Source: Desmospora profundinema (GTDB lineage Bacteria; Bacillota; Bacilli; Thermoactinomycetales; DSM-45169). Taken from it: a stretch of DNA of 64,000 nucleotides. The stretch is taken from the NCBI RefSeq assembly GCF_031454155.1, contig NZ_JAVDQG010000009.1:62001-126000 (forward strand). Direction: 5' to 3'. Below the pieces are notes generated by a model. It was not told the DNA's origin. It saw only the letters and a program-made list of their open reading frames with translations, and did not search any database. A program made the translations under genes and the position numbers. This document shows positions 8,118 through 17,247 of the stretch, one piece after another (position 1 is the stretch's first letter; each line of letters begins with the position of its first letter).

Positions 8118-8145
8118 TTGCTTCCAAACGGGCATCCTGCATAAT
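8118..8145 (+). promoter_or_regulatory. Likely promoter of the glycosyltransferase gene
   Basis: TTGCTT (8118-8123), 16-base spacer, CATAAT (8140-8145), just before the ribosome binding site. Confidence 0.5.
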
Positions 8146-8173
8146 GAAAACAGTCAAACAGGGAGGGGAATCG

Positions 8174-9295
8174 ATGGAACGGGTCATCATTTTGACGATG
8201 GGTTTCGGGTCCGGACATAACGCCGCCGCGGAGGCGTTGCGGGAAGAGTATGTCTTAAAGGACATACCGGCAGAGGTAATCGATTTGCTTGAGTTGGTTC
8301 CCGGTTCCGTGCATCCGCTTCTGCAATCGGGCTATAACCGGATGTTGAGTCGTTTTCCCTACGTCTATTCTTATTTGTATAACCGGACGAATCATTCTGC
8401 TTGGCTTCGAATGGTTTCATCGGAAATCATTGAAAAAACGGGGTGGATGATTCGTCATAAATTGAAACGCCTGATCCGTCAATTCGGACCGACACGTGTG
8501 ATCAGTACTCATCCTTTCGGCTTGCTGCTGCTTCCTTCCCGGTGGCGAACCCTGCCGACCGTGGGAGTGCTGACGGATTATGAATTGCACCCCTTGTGGC
8601 TCGCTGAAGCACCTGATGTGCTGTGTGTTCCCCCAAACTTGTTGACTCGGGAACAGCAAAAGTGGTTGTCTTGGGAATGGAGAGTTCAATTACTGGAAGC
8701 AGGAATTCCCTGTCATCGGGGCTTTCGTCAAACGATCCTCCGACAGACGGCCAAACAACGGTTGGGTGCCGATCCGAATCGCCCGTTGGTGCTTCTCATG
8801 GGGGGAGGCTTAGGTTACGGTCCACTGCCGAAGTTGGCTGCATCCCTGGCCGGTTTATCGAATGAGATGCAATTGTGGGTACTGATCGGTTCCAATCGGA
8901 AACTGGAGAAGCAGCTGGCTCCCTTTTCTGAGAACGGGGATTTACGCGTTTTCTCCACCCGCAACGATATGCCTCTTTTGATGGACGCTGCTGACATCCT
9001 GGTTACTAAACCCGGGGGAATGACGATCACGGAGGCGATGATCAAGCGATTACCGCTGATCTTGTTTGAGGCCTTGCCTGGGCAGGAACGGGCCAATCTG
9101 GATTACGTGGTGCGGCGCGGTGCCGCCTGTGCAGTCTCGCCGGATACGTTGCCGGATGAAGTGGTCCGTTTGATCCGGGATCCTTCTTTGCGTCAGTCGA
9201 TGTCGTCCCGGTTGGAATCCCTGGCATTCCCTGATTCGGCAACCAGGATCGTGGAACACTCCTTATATCGGAAGAGGTGGAATTCCGCCCTTTGA
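8174..9295 (+). CDS. MGDG-synthase-family glycosyltransferase (UgtP-like)
   Basis: 373-residue GT-B enzyme. The N-terminal domain begins ERVIILTMGFGSGHNAAAEAL, the glycine-rich acceptor-side motif of MGDG synthases. The C-terminal domain has LLMGGGLGYGPL and the sugar-nucleotide site VTKPGGMTITEAM. By family it transfers glucose from UDP-glucose to diacylglycerol at the membrane face, providing glycolipid anchors for lipoteichoic acid; MurG-like activity on other lipids cannot be excluded. ATG 8174 follows GGGAGGGG. Monocistronic. Confidence 0.82.
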   Translation: MERVIILTMGFGSGHNAAAEALREEYVLKDIPAEVIDLLELVPGSVHPLLQSGYNRMLSRFPYVYSYLYNRTNHSAWLRMVSSEIIEKTGWMIRHKLKRLIRQFGPTRVISTHPFGLLLLPSRWRTLPTVGVLTDYELHPLWLAEAPDVLCVPPNLLTREQQKWLSWEWRVQLLEAGIPCHRGFRQTILRQTAKQRLGADPNRPLVLLMGGGLGYGPLPKLAASLAGLSNEMQLWVLIGSNRKLEKQLAPFSENGDLRVFSTRNDMPLLMDAADILVTKPGGMTITEAMIKRLPLILFEALPGQERANLDYVVRRGAACAVSPDTLPDEVVRLIRDPSLRQSMSSRLESLAFPDSATRIVEHSLYRKRWNSAL

Positions 9296-9382
9296 TTCCC
9301 ATGCAAAGGACGCTTTTTTTTGAAAATGCTTGCTTTCAACGGAAAGGCTCCCCTATGCTAGGTATCGGAGGAGGGGTTCGGT

Positions 9383-10411
9383 ATGAAGCTGGTTACTTAT
9401 CAGATCGGACCATTGAATGCGAACGTCCATCAGTCGGAGGAACACCTTCATCGGCTGGGATGGCTGACGGATGGGAACATATTGGATATCGCCCGTGCCT
9501 GGAAATGGGCAAAAACAGAAAAGAAATGGCGGGTGGAAGGACCGCCCCCGCACTCGATGCTGGAACTGTTGGATCGGGAGGAAGACGGGTTATACCAGTT
9601 GCGACGCATATGGGAAGTAGTGAGAGCAGAAGATTGGAGCAGCATTCAAGTGGAGGGGGAACCACTGGCCATTGCCGCAGGAGAAGCCCGATTGTTGGCT
9701 CCCTTGCCGGTGCCCCGGACATTTCGGGACTTTTACGCTTTTGAAGCACATGTGAAAACGGCACGAGCGAGGCGAGGGTTGGATATGGTACCCGAGTGGT
9801 ATCAGTTTCCGGTCTTTTATTTCAGTCATCCCTATACCCTCTTGGGCCCGGAGGATCCGGTACCGGTTCCGGCCACCCGTGCCCTGGATTACGAATTGGA
9901 AATCGCCTTTATCATCGGCAAAAAAGGCAGGGACATTCCGACGGAAAAGGCAATGGACCATATTGCAGGGGTATGTGTCCTCAATGATTGGAGTGCGCGG
10001 GATCTCCAGCGGGAAGAGATGAAAGTGGGATTGGGACCCGCCAAAGGGAAAGATTTCGCGACATCCCTGGGTCCGGCTCTGGTTACGCTGGATGAGTTGG
10101 AAGATCGGCGGGAAGGGGACCGTTGGAATCTGGAAATGACGGCTCGTGTCAATGGCCGCCAGTTGTCCAAGGGGAACGTGCGGGATTTAACCTTTTCATT
10201 CGGGGATATGGTGGAGCGAGCATCTCGCGACTGCCTCTTGCGCCCCGGAGAGTTGGTCGGCTCGGGAACCGTAGGAACCGGTTGCATCCTGGAATTGGGG
10301 GAAGAGACCCATCGCTGGTTAAAAGCGGGGGATATCGTGGAGTTGGAGATTGAACGGTTGGGTGTGCTGCGTAATCGGATTGTCCCCGGAAATAATCATT
10401 TGACAGAATGA
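9383..10411 (+). CDS. Fumarylacetoacetate hydrolase family protein
   Basis: 342 residues. The C-terminal two-thirds is an FAH fold with metal-binding acidic residues in LDYELEIAFIIGKKGRDI, the VLNDWSARDLQ motif, and the KGKDFATSLGP loop. The pattern around YELEIAF (E-x-E, then D) is the usual Mg/Mn site. Members hydrolyse or decarboxylate C-C bonds in beta-diketo acids from aromatic catabolism, but substrates vary widely. The start follows ATCGGAGGAGGGG. No catabolic operon surrounds it, so the role is undefined. Confidence 0.82.
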   Translation: MKLVTYQIGPLNANVHQSEEHLHRLGWLTDGNILDIARAWKWAKTEKKWRVEGPPPHSMLELLDREEDGLYQLRRIWEVVRAEDWSSIQVEGEPLAIAAGEARLLAPLPVPRTFRDFYAFEAHVKTARARRGLDMVPEWYQFPVFYFSHPYTLLGPEDPVPVPATRALDYELEIAFIIGKKGRDIPTEKAMDHIAGVCVLNDWSARDLQREEMKVGLGPAKGKDFATSLGPALVTLDELEDRREGDRWNLEMTARVNGRQLSKGNVRDLTFSFGDMVERASRDCLLRPGELVGSGTVGTGCILELGEETHRWLKAGDIVELEIERLGVLRNRIVPGNNHLTE

Positions 10412-10429
10412 TCATGGTTGTTGCATAAT
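10400..10429 (+). promoter_or_regulatory. Promoter of the SAM-riboswitch/hom unit
   Basis: TTGACA (10400-10405), 18-base spacer, CATAAT (10424-10429). It overlaps the stop of the preceding gene and places the transcript start about 25 bases before the riboswitch. Confidence 0.75.
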
Positions 10430-10460
10430 ATCTGGTATTACACACAATTGAAAAAGTCGA

Positions 10461-10586
10461 CTCGTTATCGAGAGTGGTGGAGGGACTGGCCCGATGAAGC
10501 CCGGCAACCATCCGATCCGGACGTATGAGACCGGAAGGGAAATGGTGCCAATTCCTGCTGTGCCTGTGGCGCGGAGAGATAAGGAG
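10461..10586 (+). ncRNA. SAM-I (S-box) riboswitch aptamer
   Basis: Contains the S-box signature in order: GAGAGTGGTGGAGGGACTGG, CCCGATGAAGCCCGGCAACC, GGTGCCAATTCCTGC and GAGAGATAAGGAG. The closing stem P1 is CTCGTTATC/GATAAGGAG. Binding of S-adenosylmethionine stabilises P1 and allows the downstream terminator to form, shutting off hom when SAM is plentiful. Confidence 0.95.
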
Positions 10587-10620
10587 TGGGCGGTTCAAAC
10601 TGCGATCGGTTCGGCTACCC

Positions 10621-10654
10621 CACCCCCTCTTTATCGGAGGGGGTGTTTTATTTT
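10621..10654 (+). terminator. Riboswitch-controlled intrinsic terminator
   Basis: CACCCCCTC-TTTATCG-GAGGGGGTG followed by TTTTATTTT, between the SAM aptamer and the hom start. Confidence 0.92.
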
Positions 10655-10671
10655 AACAGGGAGGGATGGTT

Positions 10672-11970
10672 GTGCGGAGAATCAGAGTAGGTCTATTAGG
10701 GCTGGGGACGGTTGGGAGCGGTGTCTTTAAAGCGTTAAAAAGCAATCGGGACGTGATATTGAAACGAACGGATCTGCTGTTTGAAATCAGCGGGATTTTG
10801 GTTCGTGATCGTCAGAAGCGACGGGAGGTGGACGGGATTCAACCGCTGCTAACCACCCGGTTTGAGCAGCTGCTGGAACAAAAGGTAGACGTGGTATTGG
10901 AGGCGATCGGCGGGGTGGAGCCGGCCCGTACCTATATTGAGCGGGCATTGAAGGCGGGCTGTCATGTTGTAACGGCCAACAAGGAGCTGATTGCCAAGCA
11001 CGGGGTGGAACTGGACGCACTCGCCCAAGAAAAAGGAGTGCAGTTGTTGTATGAGGCCAGTGTGGGTGGAGGAATCCCGGTTTTGGGAACCTTGCGCCAC
11101 CTCCTGAAGAGCAACCGTATCCACCGTTTTTCCGCTATTCTCAACGGAACGACCAACTATATCTTGACTCGGATGGAGACGGAGGGAATTTCGTTTGATC
11201 AGGCGCTGGCAGAAGCGCAACAGAAGGGGTATGCGGAAGCCGACCCGACCTCTGATGTGGATGGGTTGGATGCAGCGTACAAATTGGCCATTTTGGGAAG
11301 GTTGACTTTTGAGGTGGATGTGCCCGTATCGCAAGTGTCCTGTCGCGGTATCCGGGATATCAATCCATGGGAACTCCAGTTGGCACGCTCATTGGGTTAT
11401 CGAATCAAATTACTGGCACAGGGAGAACAATACGGGGAAAAAGGTCCCCTCTCCCTGCAGGTGGGACCTGCTTTGCTGCCTTTCTCCCACCCTCTCGCCC
11501 GGATTGAGGGAGTTCACAACGCGGTTCATCTGGAGGGAGATATCGTCCAAGACGTGACGCTGGTAGGGCAAGGGGCGGGTGAGCGACCCACCGCCAGCGC
11601 CATGGTGGAAGACCTGTGTAATGTATGTTGTTTGCCGGCGGATCATGGCTGTTCTGCAGGAGAGGCAACGTTGCTGCCGGTGGACACGGGAGGATCCCGC
11701 TTTCTCTTTTTGGAGACGAGGGAATCCATCACACAGGCAAAAGTGGCGGAAGTGCGGGAAGTTCTGCGGCAGATCGGTCTGGCAGTGACGGATGTATCGG
11801 CTCTCCGGGAGGGGAAAAATGGGTTGGCCATCATCCTGCGTCGCTGGGATCCTTCTTATCCGGCGGTCCTGTTGGCGGAGTTGGGATTGGACGTAACACA
11901 CGTCGTGGATCGGCCCGTTTTTGGAGCCGTCTCCTCCTCTGACCCGGCGTTGGCGGCATCGGTTTCTTAA
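10672..11970 (+). CDS. hom: Homoserine dehydrogenase
   Basis: 432 residues. NAD(P)-binding Rossmann motif GLLGLGTVGSGVFKAL at the N-terminus; the catalytic core contains TANKELIAKHG, YEASVGGGIPVL and EADPTSDVDGLDAAYKLAIL (substrate and catalytic Lys/Asp residues); a C-terminal ACT-like domain (about 350-425) is typical of Gram-positive enzymes. It reduces aspartate semialdehyde to homoserine, the branch point to methionine and threonine. GTG 10672 is preferred over ATG 10666 because AGGGAGGG is correctly spaced. Control is by the SAM riboswitch directly upstream, so this copy serves methionine synthesis at least in part. Confidence 0.95.
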   Translation: MRRIRVGLLGLGTVGSGVFKALKSNRDVILKRTDLLFEISGILVRDRQKRREVDGIQPLLTTRFEQLLEQKVDVVLEAIGGVEPARTYIERALKAGCHVVTANKELIAKHGVELDALAQEKGVQLLYEASVGGGIPVLGTLRHLLKSNRIHRFSAILNGTTNYILTRMETEGISFDQALAEAQQKGYAEADPTSDVDGLDAAYKLAILGRLTFEVDVPVSQVSCRGIRDINPWELQLARSLGYRIKLLAQGEQYGEKGPLSLQVGPALLPFSHPLARIEGVHNAVHLEGDIVQDVTLVGQGAGERPTASAMVEDLCNVCCLPADHGCSAGEATLLPVDTGGSRFLFLETRESITQAKVAEVREVLRQIGLAVTDVSALREGKNGLAIILRRWDPSYPAVLLAELGLDVTHVVDRPVFGAVSSSDPALAASVS

Positions 11971-11978
11971 ATGCGTAA

Positions 11979-12013
11979 AAACCCGGCTAGGATGGAATTC
12001 CTGTTCCGGGTTT
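11979..12013. terminator. Hairpin between convergent genes
   Basis: AAACCCGG/CCGGGTTT stem. On the minus strand it is followed by TTTTTACG and could terminate the Asp23 gene. Confidence 0.5.
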
Positions 12014-12099
12014 CAGAGGGTAGAAGTTTTTAGTGTGTCCTCATTTAATCGTTATGTGTAAGTGAGAAGGGTTGCCACCTACACCGGTACGACAGGGAT

Positions 12100-12498
12100 T
12101 TATCGTACACGGGGTTCGGATTGTTCCGCTTCCTGCCTGGTTTGCCGGGATTCCTCCGGGAAGGAGACGCCTTCCACATACATGACCACTTCGACGACAC
12201 GTAAGCCGGTCATTTGCTGGATGGCGTCGCTGACGTTTTGCACGACATTTTCATAAACCCGTGGGACATTACGGCCATATTCGACGATGACCCGAAGGTC
12301 GACCGCCACTTCCCGTTCACCGGCCTCCACTTCCACTCCTTTGGTGAGGTTCTTGCGACCGAGCCGTTCGCTGATGCCTTCCACAACGCCTCCACTCATC
12401 GCGCTGATCCCGTCCACTTCTAACGTGGCGATCCCGGCGATGGTTTCCAACACATGAGTAGAGAATTTGAGACCGCCTCTACGGTGATTGTCTGCCAT
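12100..12498 (-). CDS. Asp23/Gls24 family protein
   Basis: 132 residues matching the Asp23/Gls24 (DUF322) fold throughout: TIAGIATLEVDGISAMSGGV near the start, the VEVEAGEREVAVDLRVIVEYG strand block, and VYENVVQNVSDAIQQMTGL. These small alkaline-stress and cell-envelope proteins are common in Firmicutes (B. subtilis YqhY/YloU); their molecular role is unclear. The start follows GGGAGG. It is transcribed divergently from the methyltransferase gene. Confidence 0.9.
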   Translation of the reverse strand: MADNHRRGGLKFSTHVLETIAGIATLEVDGISAMSGGVVEGISERLGRKNLTKGVEVEAGEREVAVDLRVIVEYGRNVPRVYENVVQNVSDAIQQMTGLRVVEVVMYVEGVSFPEESRQTRQEAEQSEPRVR

Positions 12499-12610
12499 GA
12501 TGAAACCTCCCTGGTAATGGGATTTGCTAATGAACTGACATTCCCTTTCGAGGATAGTATATCAAGAAGTGTGTCGGATTTGGGCATTTCTTCGTGTTTC
12601 GGTAAAATGA

Positions 12611-14014
12611 ATGGAAAAGGTTGAAATGGGGAAGACGGAAATGACGGATTTGCGTTTACGGGACGGCCAGGTGATCCGGCTGCCGATTCGCCGGATGGGA
12701 ATCAACGGCGAAGGAGTGGGTTATTACCGAAAACAAGTGTTGTTTGTAGACGGGGGGATTCCCGGCGAATTCTTGGAGGTGAAGGTGACCCGTGTCGAGA
12801 AGCGCCACGCCCGTGCACGGATCCTCAAACGTCTCAAACCTTCTTCTAACCGCGTGGCCCCTCCTTGTCCCGTTTATGATGAATGCGGGGGATGTCAAAC
12901 CCAGCACATCGATTATTCGATGCAATTGCGACTGAAACGGGAGTTGGTGGAAGAAGCCTTCGCCCGTTACACCGATATCCAATCGCTTCCTATCGAAGAG
13001 ACCCGGGGCATGGAACATCCATGGGACTACCGGAATAAAGCACAGTTACCCGTGAGGAAACAGGATGGCCGCGTGCTGCTGGGAATGTATCGGTCCGGCT
13101 CCCACCGATTAGTCGACATGAGCGGTTGTCTGGTCCAACATCCCGTGATCAATCGTACGTTAGAAGGCATTCGGTCCATTTTGGAGGAGACAAAAACACC
13201 GATTTACGATGAACGAACCCATCGCGGTTCGATTCGCCATGTGATGGTGCGCCTCGCTTTTGCAACCGATGAAGTTCAAATCGCTTTGGTTAGTCGCACG
13301 CCTACCCTCCCGGGAGAAAAAGGTCTGGTCGACCGGATTCGACGCTTGCCGAAAGTGGCGGGGATCATCCTCAACCACAACCCTCGCCGCACATCCTTGG
13401 TGATGGGAGAGGAAAACCGCCTGCTGTGGGGGAAGGAAAAGATCGAGGAACGTCTGGGATCCCGTCACTTTGCCTTGTCTGCCCCCGCTTTTTTTCAACT
13501 GAATCCGGTTCAGACGGAGAAGTTATACGAGGAAGTACGATATTTTGCCGGCTTGACCGGATCGGAGACAGTGGTGGATGCCTATTGTGGTACCGGTACG
13601 ATCGGCTTGTGGTTAGCCGACGGTGCCGCTCGAGTGGTGGGGATGGATACGGTTCCCGAAGCGGTGGCCGATGCCCGTTACAATGCCCGTCTCAATGGAG
13701 TCAAACATGCGGAGTACCATGTGGGAAAAGCGGAAACCCTCCTTCCCCGTTGGGCCTCGGAAGGATTTCGACCGGATGTGGTGGTGACGGATCCGCCGCG
13801 CACGGGCCTGGGAGAGGGACTGCTCCGCAGTCTGAGTCAGCATCCGGTGCCCCGGTTGATTTATGTCTCTTGTAATCCGTCCACCTTGGCCAAGGATTGT
13901 AATCGGCTCATCCAAGCCGGCTACCGGGTGAAGCGGATGGTTCCCTTCGACATGTTCCCCCAGACGGCCCATGTGGAAACGTGTACGCTGTTGGTGCACG
14001 AGTCTCATCCCTGA
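12611..14014 (+). CDS. Class I SAM-dependent RNA (uracil-5-)-methyltransferase, TrmA/RlmCD family
   Basis: 467 residues. An N-terminal TRAM domain (about 15-75) binds RNA. It is followed by an iron-sulfur cysteine set (CPVYDECGGCQ plus the Cys in MSGCLVQHP). The C-terminal methyltransferase domain has VVDAYCGTGTIGLWLA (SAM site), VTDPPRTGLG and YVSCNPSTLAKD with the catalytic Cys. The closest known enzyme is B. subtilis RlmCD, which makes m5U747 and m5U1939 in 23S rRNA. The start is uncertain among ATG 12611, 12626 and 12641, none having a strong ribosome binding site. Confidence 0.9.
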   Translation: MEKVEMGKTEMTDLRLRDGQVIRLPIRRMGINGEGVGYYRKQVLFVDGGIPGEFLEVKVTRVEKRHARARILKRLKPSSNRVAPPCPVYDECGGCQTQHIDYSMQLRLKRELVEEAFARYTDIQSLPIEETRGMEHPWDYRNKAQLPVRKQDGRVLLGMYRSGSHRLVDMSGCLVQHPVINRTLEGIRSILEETKTPIYDERTHRGSIRHVMVRLAFATDEVQIALVSRTPTLPGEKGLVDRIRRLPKVAGIILNHNPRRTSLVMGEENRLLWGKEKIEERLGSRHFALSAPAFFQLNPVQTEKLYEEVRYFAGLTGSETVVDAYCGTGTIGLWLADGAARVVGMDTVPEAVADARYNARLNGVKHAEYHVGKAETLLPRWASEGFRPDVVVTDPPRTGLGEGLLRSLSQHPVPRLIYVSCNPSTLAKDCNRLIQAGYRVKRMVPFDMFPQTAHVETCTLLVHESHP

Positions 14015-14182
14015 TTTCTAGCAGTTAGCGCGAACGGGGCTTTTTTGATTGGGAGGAGGGTTGAAAGCGATTGATCCCGAATGAAACACAGTACGTTTTT
14101 TGTGGCAGCGGCCAAAATGTGTGAATCATCCACCGCCAGAATGGGAAGGAAGAGGGGGAAAAGCCGAATCAGGAGGACGAGA

Positions 14183-14599
14183 ATGAGAAATTGGTGGTTA
14201 TGTACAGCTTGCTTCTTCTTGGTTACCGGATGCTCCGTGAGCGAACCGGATACTTATGTAGTTAATATTTTCCAGGGAGAGGGCGAGGACTGGTCTGCGG
14301 AACTTCACGTCATTGAATATGCGGATCCGGAACGGAAACCAAAGGATCGGGTCTTGTTGAGTGCCAATGAAAACCTGACGGCTCCTGTGGAAGTCTCGTT
14401 TGCCGATACGGATGTGCGCGAGATGGTTGAATTGGAAAACGGGGAAGGGGAAGTGTTGTTGGAAGGACTGGAAACCCTCTTGCGGAAGAAACAGGCGGGA
14501 GTGGACATGTTAATTCGCTGGGAGGGCGGAGAAGAAACCATTCGGTTGACGTATGAGACGCAAGTGCGGGGAGATGCGCGGTTTTTGCCAGGTGATTGA
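14183..14599 (+). CDS. Small putative lipoprotein
   Basis: 138 residues starting MRNWWLCTACFFLVTGCSVS, a type II signal with lipobox VTGC. The mature part is acidic and beta-rich, with a charged region (DTDVREMVELENGEGEV) and an end of RLTYETQVRGDARF. ATG 14183 follows CAGGAGG; longer starts would put a basic extension before the signal. It lies 30 bases before the amidohydrolase gene and is probably co-transcribed. Family not recognised. Confidence 0.7.
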   Translation: MRNWWLCTACFFLVTGCSVSEPDTYVVNIFQGEGEDWSAELHVIEYADPERKPKDRVLLSANENLTAPVEVSFADTDVREMVELENGEGEVLLEGLETLLRKKQAGVDMLIRWEGGEETIRLTYETQVRGDARFLPGD

Positions 14600-14629
14600 G
14601 TTTTTTTGTGCGGCGGGGGAGGAGTAAGA

Positions 14630-16237
14630 ATGGATCGGGCATTATTTATCAATGGGAAGGTGGTCACATTGGATCCCGCCCGCCCTGTGGCGGAAGCGAT
14701 CTATGTAGAACGTGGCAGGATCCGTGCAGTGGGGGAGACCGAGGAACTGACGGTTCAATTTGGGCGCCGGGGAGTGCCACTGGTGGACTGGCAAGGAGGC
14801 TTCGTCACTCCGGGATTGGTGGACAATCATCTCCACTTGATGGCCCGCGGCATGGAACGTTCCCTCCCGGATCTGTCCCATGTAAAGTCTAAAGAAGCGC
14901 TGTTGGAACGACTGAGGCGGGAAGCATCCCAAACGCCGGAAGGGCAGTGGATTCGAGGGCTTCATTGGGATCAAAACCGCTGGGAGCGATCGGATTTACC
15001 CACCCTGGCCGAAATGGATGCGGCGGTTCCCTCTCATCCGATGCTGTTGACCCGTACGTGTCATCACGTACATTTGGTTAATTCTGCCGCATTTCGGGCG
15101 GCGCAGTTAGCGCCTGATGAACCGGACCCCGCTGATGGAACGTTTGGGCGGGATGAACGGGGAGCCTGGAACGGACAGGTGTATGAAAATGCATCTAAGC
15201 CGTTTTATGATGCGTTGCCTCCCCATACCGACACGGAACGGAGAAAGTGGGCAAGAACAGGCGCCCAAGAGGCTCTCTCCCTCGGTTTGACAGCGGTTCA
15301 CACCGAAGATATGCGTCTGGCGGGAGAGGTGTCGGTGTTAGAGTCGATCTTCAGAGGACTGGTGGAAGAGGGCTTGCCCTTGCGCAGTCATCATCTTATC
15401 TACCATCCTCATTTGGAGGAATTAAGAGAGCGGGGTTGGAAAACCGGACAAGGAGACGAATGGTTTCGCATCGGAGCGATAAAGCTGTTTGCCGATGGAA
15501 GCATTGGGGGACGTACGGCTTTGCTGTCTAAACCGTATGCGGACGACCCCTCGACAACCGGCCTGGCCGTTCACACTCCGGGTGAATTGCAGCAATGGGT
15601 GAGACGTGCCCGCGGGGCTGGATTGACAGTTGCCATCCATGCGATCGGGGATGGTGGGGTGGAGAGGGTGATCGATGCTTTGGAAGCGGCTCCACTGCGT
15701 CGATGGGTCTCCCCGCCTCACCGGGATCGGCTGATCCATGGACAGGTGTTGCGGCGTGACTTGGTGGAACGGTTGAAACGTCTGCCGGTAGCGGTGGATA
15801 TCCAGCCCCGGTTTGTGGCAGGTGACTTTCCCTGGGTGATGGAACGGCTGGGGCCGGAGAGGCTGGATTGCGCCTATGCATGGAGAACGTTGGTGGAAGC
15901 GGGTCTTCTGTGCGGGGGTGGAAGCGATGCTCCCATCGAGCCGATGAATCCGCTTTTGGGTATCCATGCCGCCGTTACTCGGCGGGCTCCCGGAGAAGAT
16001 CATGATGGTTACCTGCCCCAAGAGAAGCTGACCTGCGCGCAAGCGCTGCGTCTGTTTACTCTGGGGGCTGCGGAAACTGCCGGGGAGGAAGCGGAGAGGG
16101 GATCGATCTCGTCGGGAAAATGGGCCGATTTTTCCGTGTTTGATCAGGACTTGTTGGGGCAGGATCCGGACCGTCTGTTGGAAACGCGGGTGATTATGAC
16201 CGTTGTCAACGGACGAATCGCGTATCGATCCGGTTAA
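14630..16237 (+). CDS. Amidohydrolase family protein (YtcJ-like)
   Basis: 535-residue metal-dependent amidohydrolase of the amidohydrolase 3 family. Visible elements: the N-terminal sandwich (MDRALFINGKVVTLDP), metal His pair in VDNHLHLMARG, the FADGSIGGRTALL segment, a His in VAIHAIGDGGV, GGSDAPIEPMNPL near the end, and the closing WADFSVFDQD. Members hydrolyse N-acyl or cyclic amide substrates; the substrate here is unknown. ATG 14630 follows GGGGAGGAG. Confidence 0.88.
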   Translation: MDRALFINGKVVTLDPARPVAEAIYVERGRIRAVGETEELTVQFGRRGVPLVDWQGGFVTPGLVDNHLHLMARGMERSLPDLSHVKSKEALLERLRREASQTPEGQWIRGLHWDQNRWERSDLPTLAEMDAAVPSHPMLLTRTCHHVHLVNSAAFRAAQLAPDEPDPADGTFGRDERGAWNGQVYENASKPFYDALPPHTDTERRKWARTGAQEALSLGLTAVHTEDMRLAGEVSVLESIFRGLVEEGLPLRSHHLIYHPHLEELRERGWKTGQGDEWFRIGAIKLFADGSIGGRTALLSKPYADDPSTTGLAVHTPGELQQWVRRARGAGLTVAIHAIGDGGVERVIDALEAAPLRRWVSPPHRDRLIHGQVLRRDLVERLKRLPVAVDIQPRFVAGDFPWVMERLGPERLDCAYAWRTLVEAGLLCGGGSDAPIEPMNPLLGIHAAVTRRAPGEDHDGYLPQEKLTCAQALRLFTLGAAETAGEEAERGSISSGKWADFSVFDQDLLGQDPDRLLETRVIMTVVNGRIAYRSG

Positions 16238-16302
16238 AGTGGGTTTGATTATTCCATTTTATCGATTTATCAGAGAAACATAGACACCTTGTATGCTGGG
16301 TC

Positions 16303-16327
16303 GACCGGGTTTCCGGTTCTTTTTTTT
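16303..16327 (+). terminator. Terminator after the amidohydrolase gene
   Basis: ACCGG-GTTT-CCGGT followed by TCTTTTTTTT. Confidence 0.7.
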
Positions 16328-16365
16328 GCCCGGATGGAATAAGGGTTTAGGGCGAGGTGGTTTAT

Positions 16366-16788
16366 ATGGCGGTGGTAAAGGCAACCAGTGAAGAAATCAA
16401 GATGTTGGCGCGGTTGATGCGGGCGGAAGCGGAGGAAGACGGAGAGCCGGGGATGTTGATGGTGGGAAACGTGGGGGTGAACCGGGTGATCGAGGATTGC
16501 CTGGATTTTGAAGACATCCGTACGTTGCAGCAAATGATTTTCCAGTCTCCCGGCGGGTTTGAGGCGGTGCAAAAACCGTATTTCTATCAGGCGGCGCGCG
16601 GGCAGGATATTCGGCTGGCCCAACGGGCCGTCAATGGGGAGCGCAGGGATCCGGCGCGTCACGCCCTTTGGTTTTTCCGGCCGGTGGGGGAATGTCCGGC
16701 CACGTGGTTCAATCAGGCGAACAGTGGCCGTTACAAAGCCCATTGTTTCTACATTCCCACTCCCGCCGATTGTCCAAGGGTATATTAA
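16366..16788 (+). CDS. cwlJ: Spore cortex-lytic hydrolase CwlJ
   Basis: 140 residues consisting of a single Hydrolase_2 domain without signal peptide or PG-binding domain, the CwlJ layout. The start MAVVKATSEEIKMLARLMRA is followed by the catalytic Glu region AEAEEDGEPG and VGNVGVNRV. CwlJ sits in the spore coat and lyses cortex, triggered by Ca-dipicolinate. It is followed after 15 bases by gerQ, the protein needed to localise it. ATG 16366 follows GCGAGGTGG; GTG 16357 is an alternative. Confidence 0.92.
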   Translation: MAVVKATSEEIKMLARLMRAEAEEDGEPGMLMVGNVGVNRVIEDCLDFEDIRTLQQMIFQSPGGFEAVQKPYFYQAARGQDIRLAQRAVNGERRDPARHALWFFRPVGECPATWFNQANSGRYKAHCFYIPTPADCPRVY

Positions 16789-16803
16789 GGAGGTGGAAAA
16801 GGA

Positions 16804-17118
16804 GTGTACTGGAATCAAGCGTATCCCGCTCAGGTTGCCGATTACGGATGGGTTTCCCAACAGCGGCGGCCTGAACGGGTTTTCAGCGAGGATCTCCTGC
16901 AAAGGAATATCGGCAGGCTGGTCACCCTGTATCTTACCTTTGAAAATAACCCGCAGTGGACGGCCAAGAAGGTGACCGGTACCTTGCGGGAAGTGGGTCG
17001 GGATTTCACTCTGGTCCGTGACCAGCAGACGGGAAAAGATATGATGTTCCATAATATCAATATCGATTTTGTGGTTTTTGAAACCGAGCCTGCCCAATTG
17101 GTGAGGGGAAAAGAATAA
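16804..17118 (+). CDS. gerQ: Spore coat protein GerQ
   Basis: 104 residues. The GerQ core is clear: EDLLQRNIGRLVTLYLTFEN, then LREVGRDFTLVRDQQTGK and MMFHNINIDFVVF. GerQ is a coat protein, cross-linked by transglutaminase Tgl, that anchors CwlJ. The long Gln-rich N-terminal region of B. subtilis GerQ is reduced here to about 25 residues. GTG start with AAGGAGGTGG upstream, forming an operon with cwlJ. Confidence 0.92.
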   Translation: MYWNQAYPAQVADYGWVSQQRRPERVFSEDLLQRNIGRLVTLYLTFENNPQWTAKKVTGTLREVGRDFTLVRDQQTGKDMMFHNINIDFVVFETEPAQLVRGKE

Positions 17119-17219
17119 GTTTCCCGTTGGTGTGGAAATGAGAGTAAAGATGCCTGGTTGATCCGGGCCCCTTTTGTGGCAGTACAAGAAAAGCAGGTTG
17201 GATAAAGGGATATACAAGC

Positions 17220-17247
17220 AAAAGGCCCGTATGGGGGCCTTTTTTTA
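17220..17247. terminator. Terminator between gerQ and the convergent YtoQ gene
   Basis: AAAGGCCC/GGGCCT stem followed by TTTTTTT on the plus strand. Confidence 0.8.
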
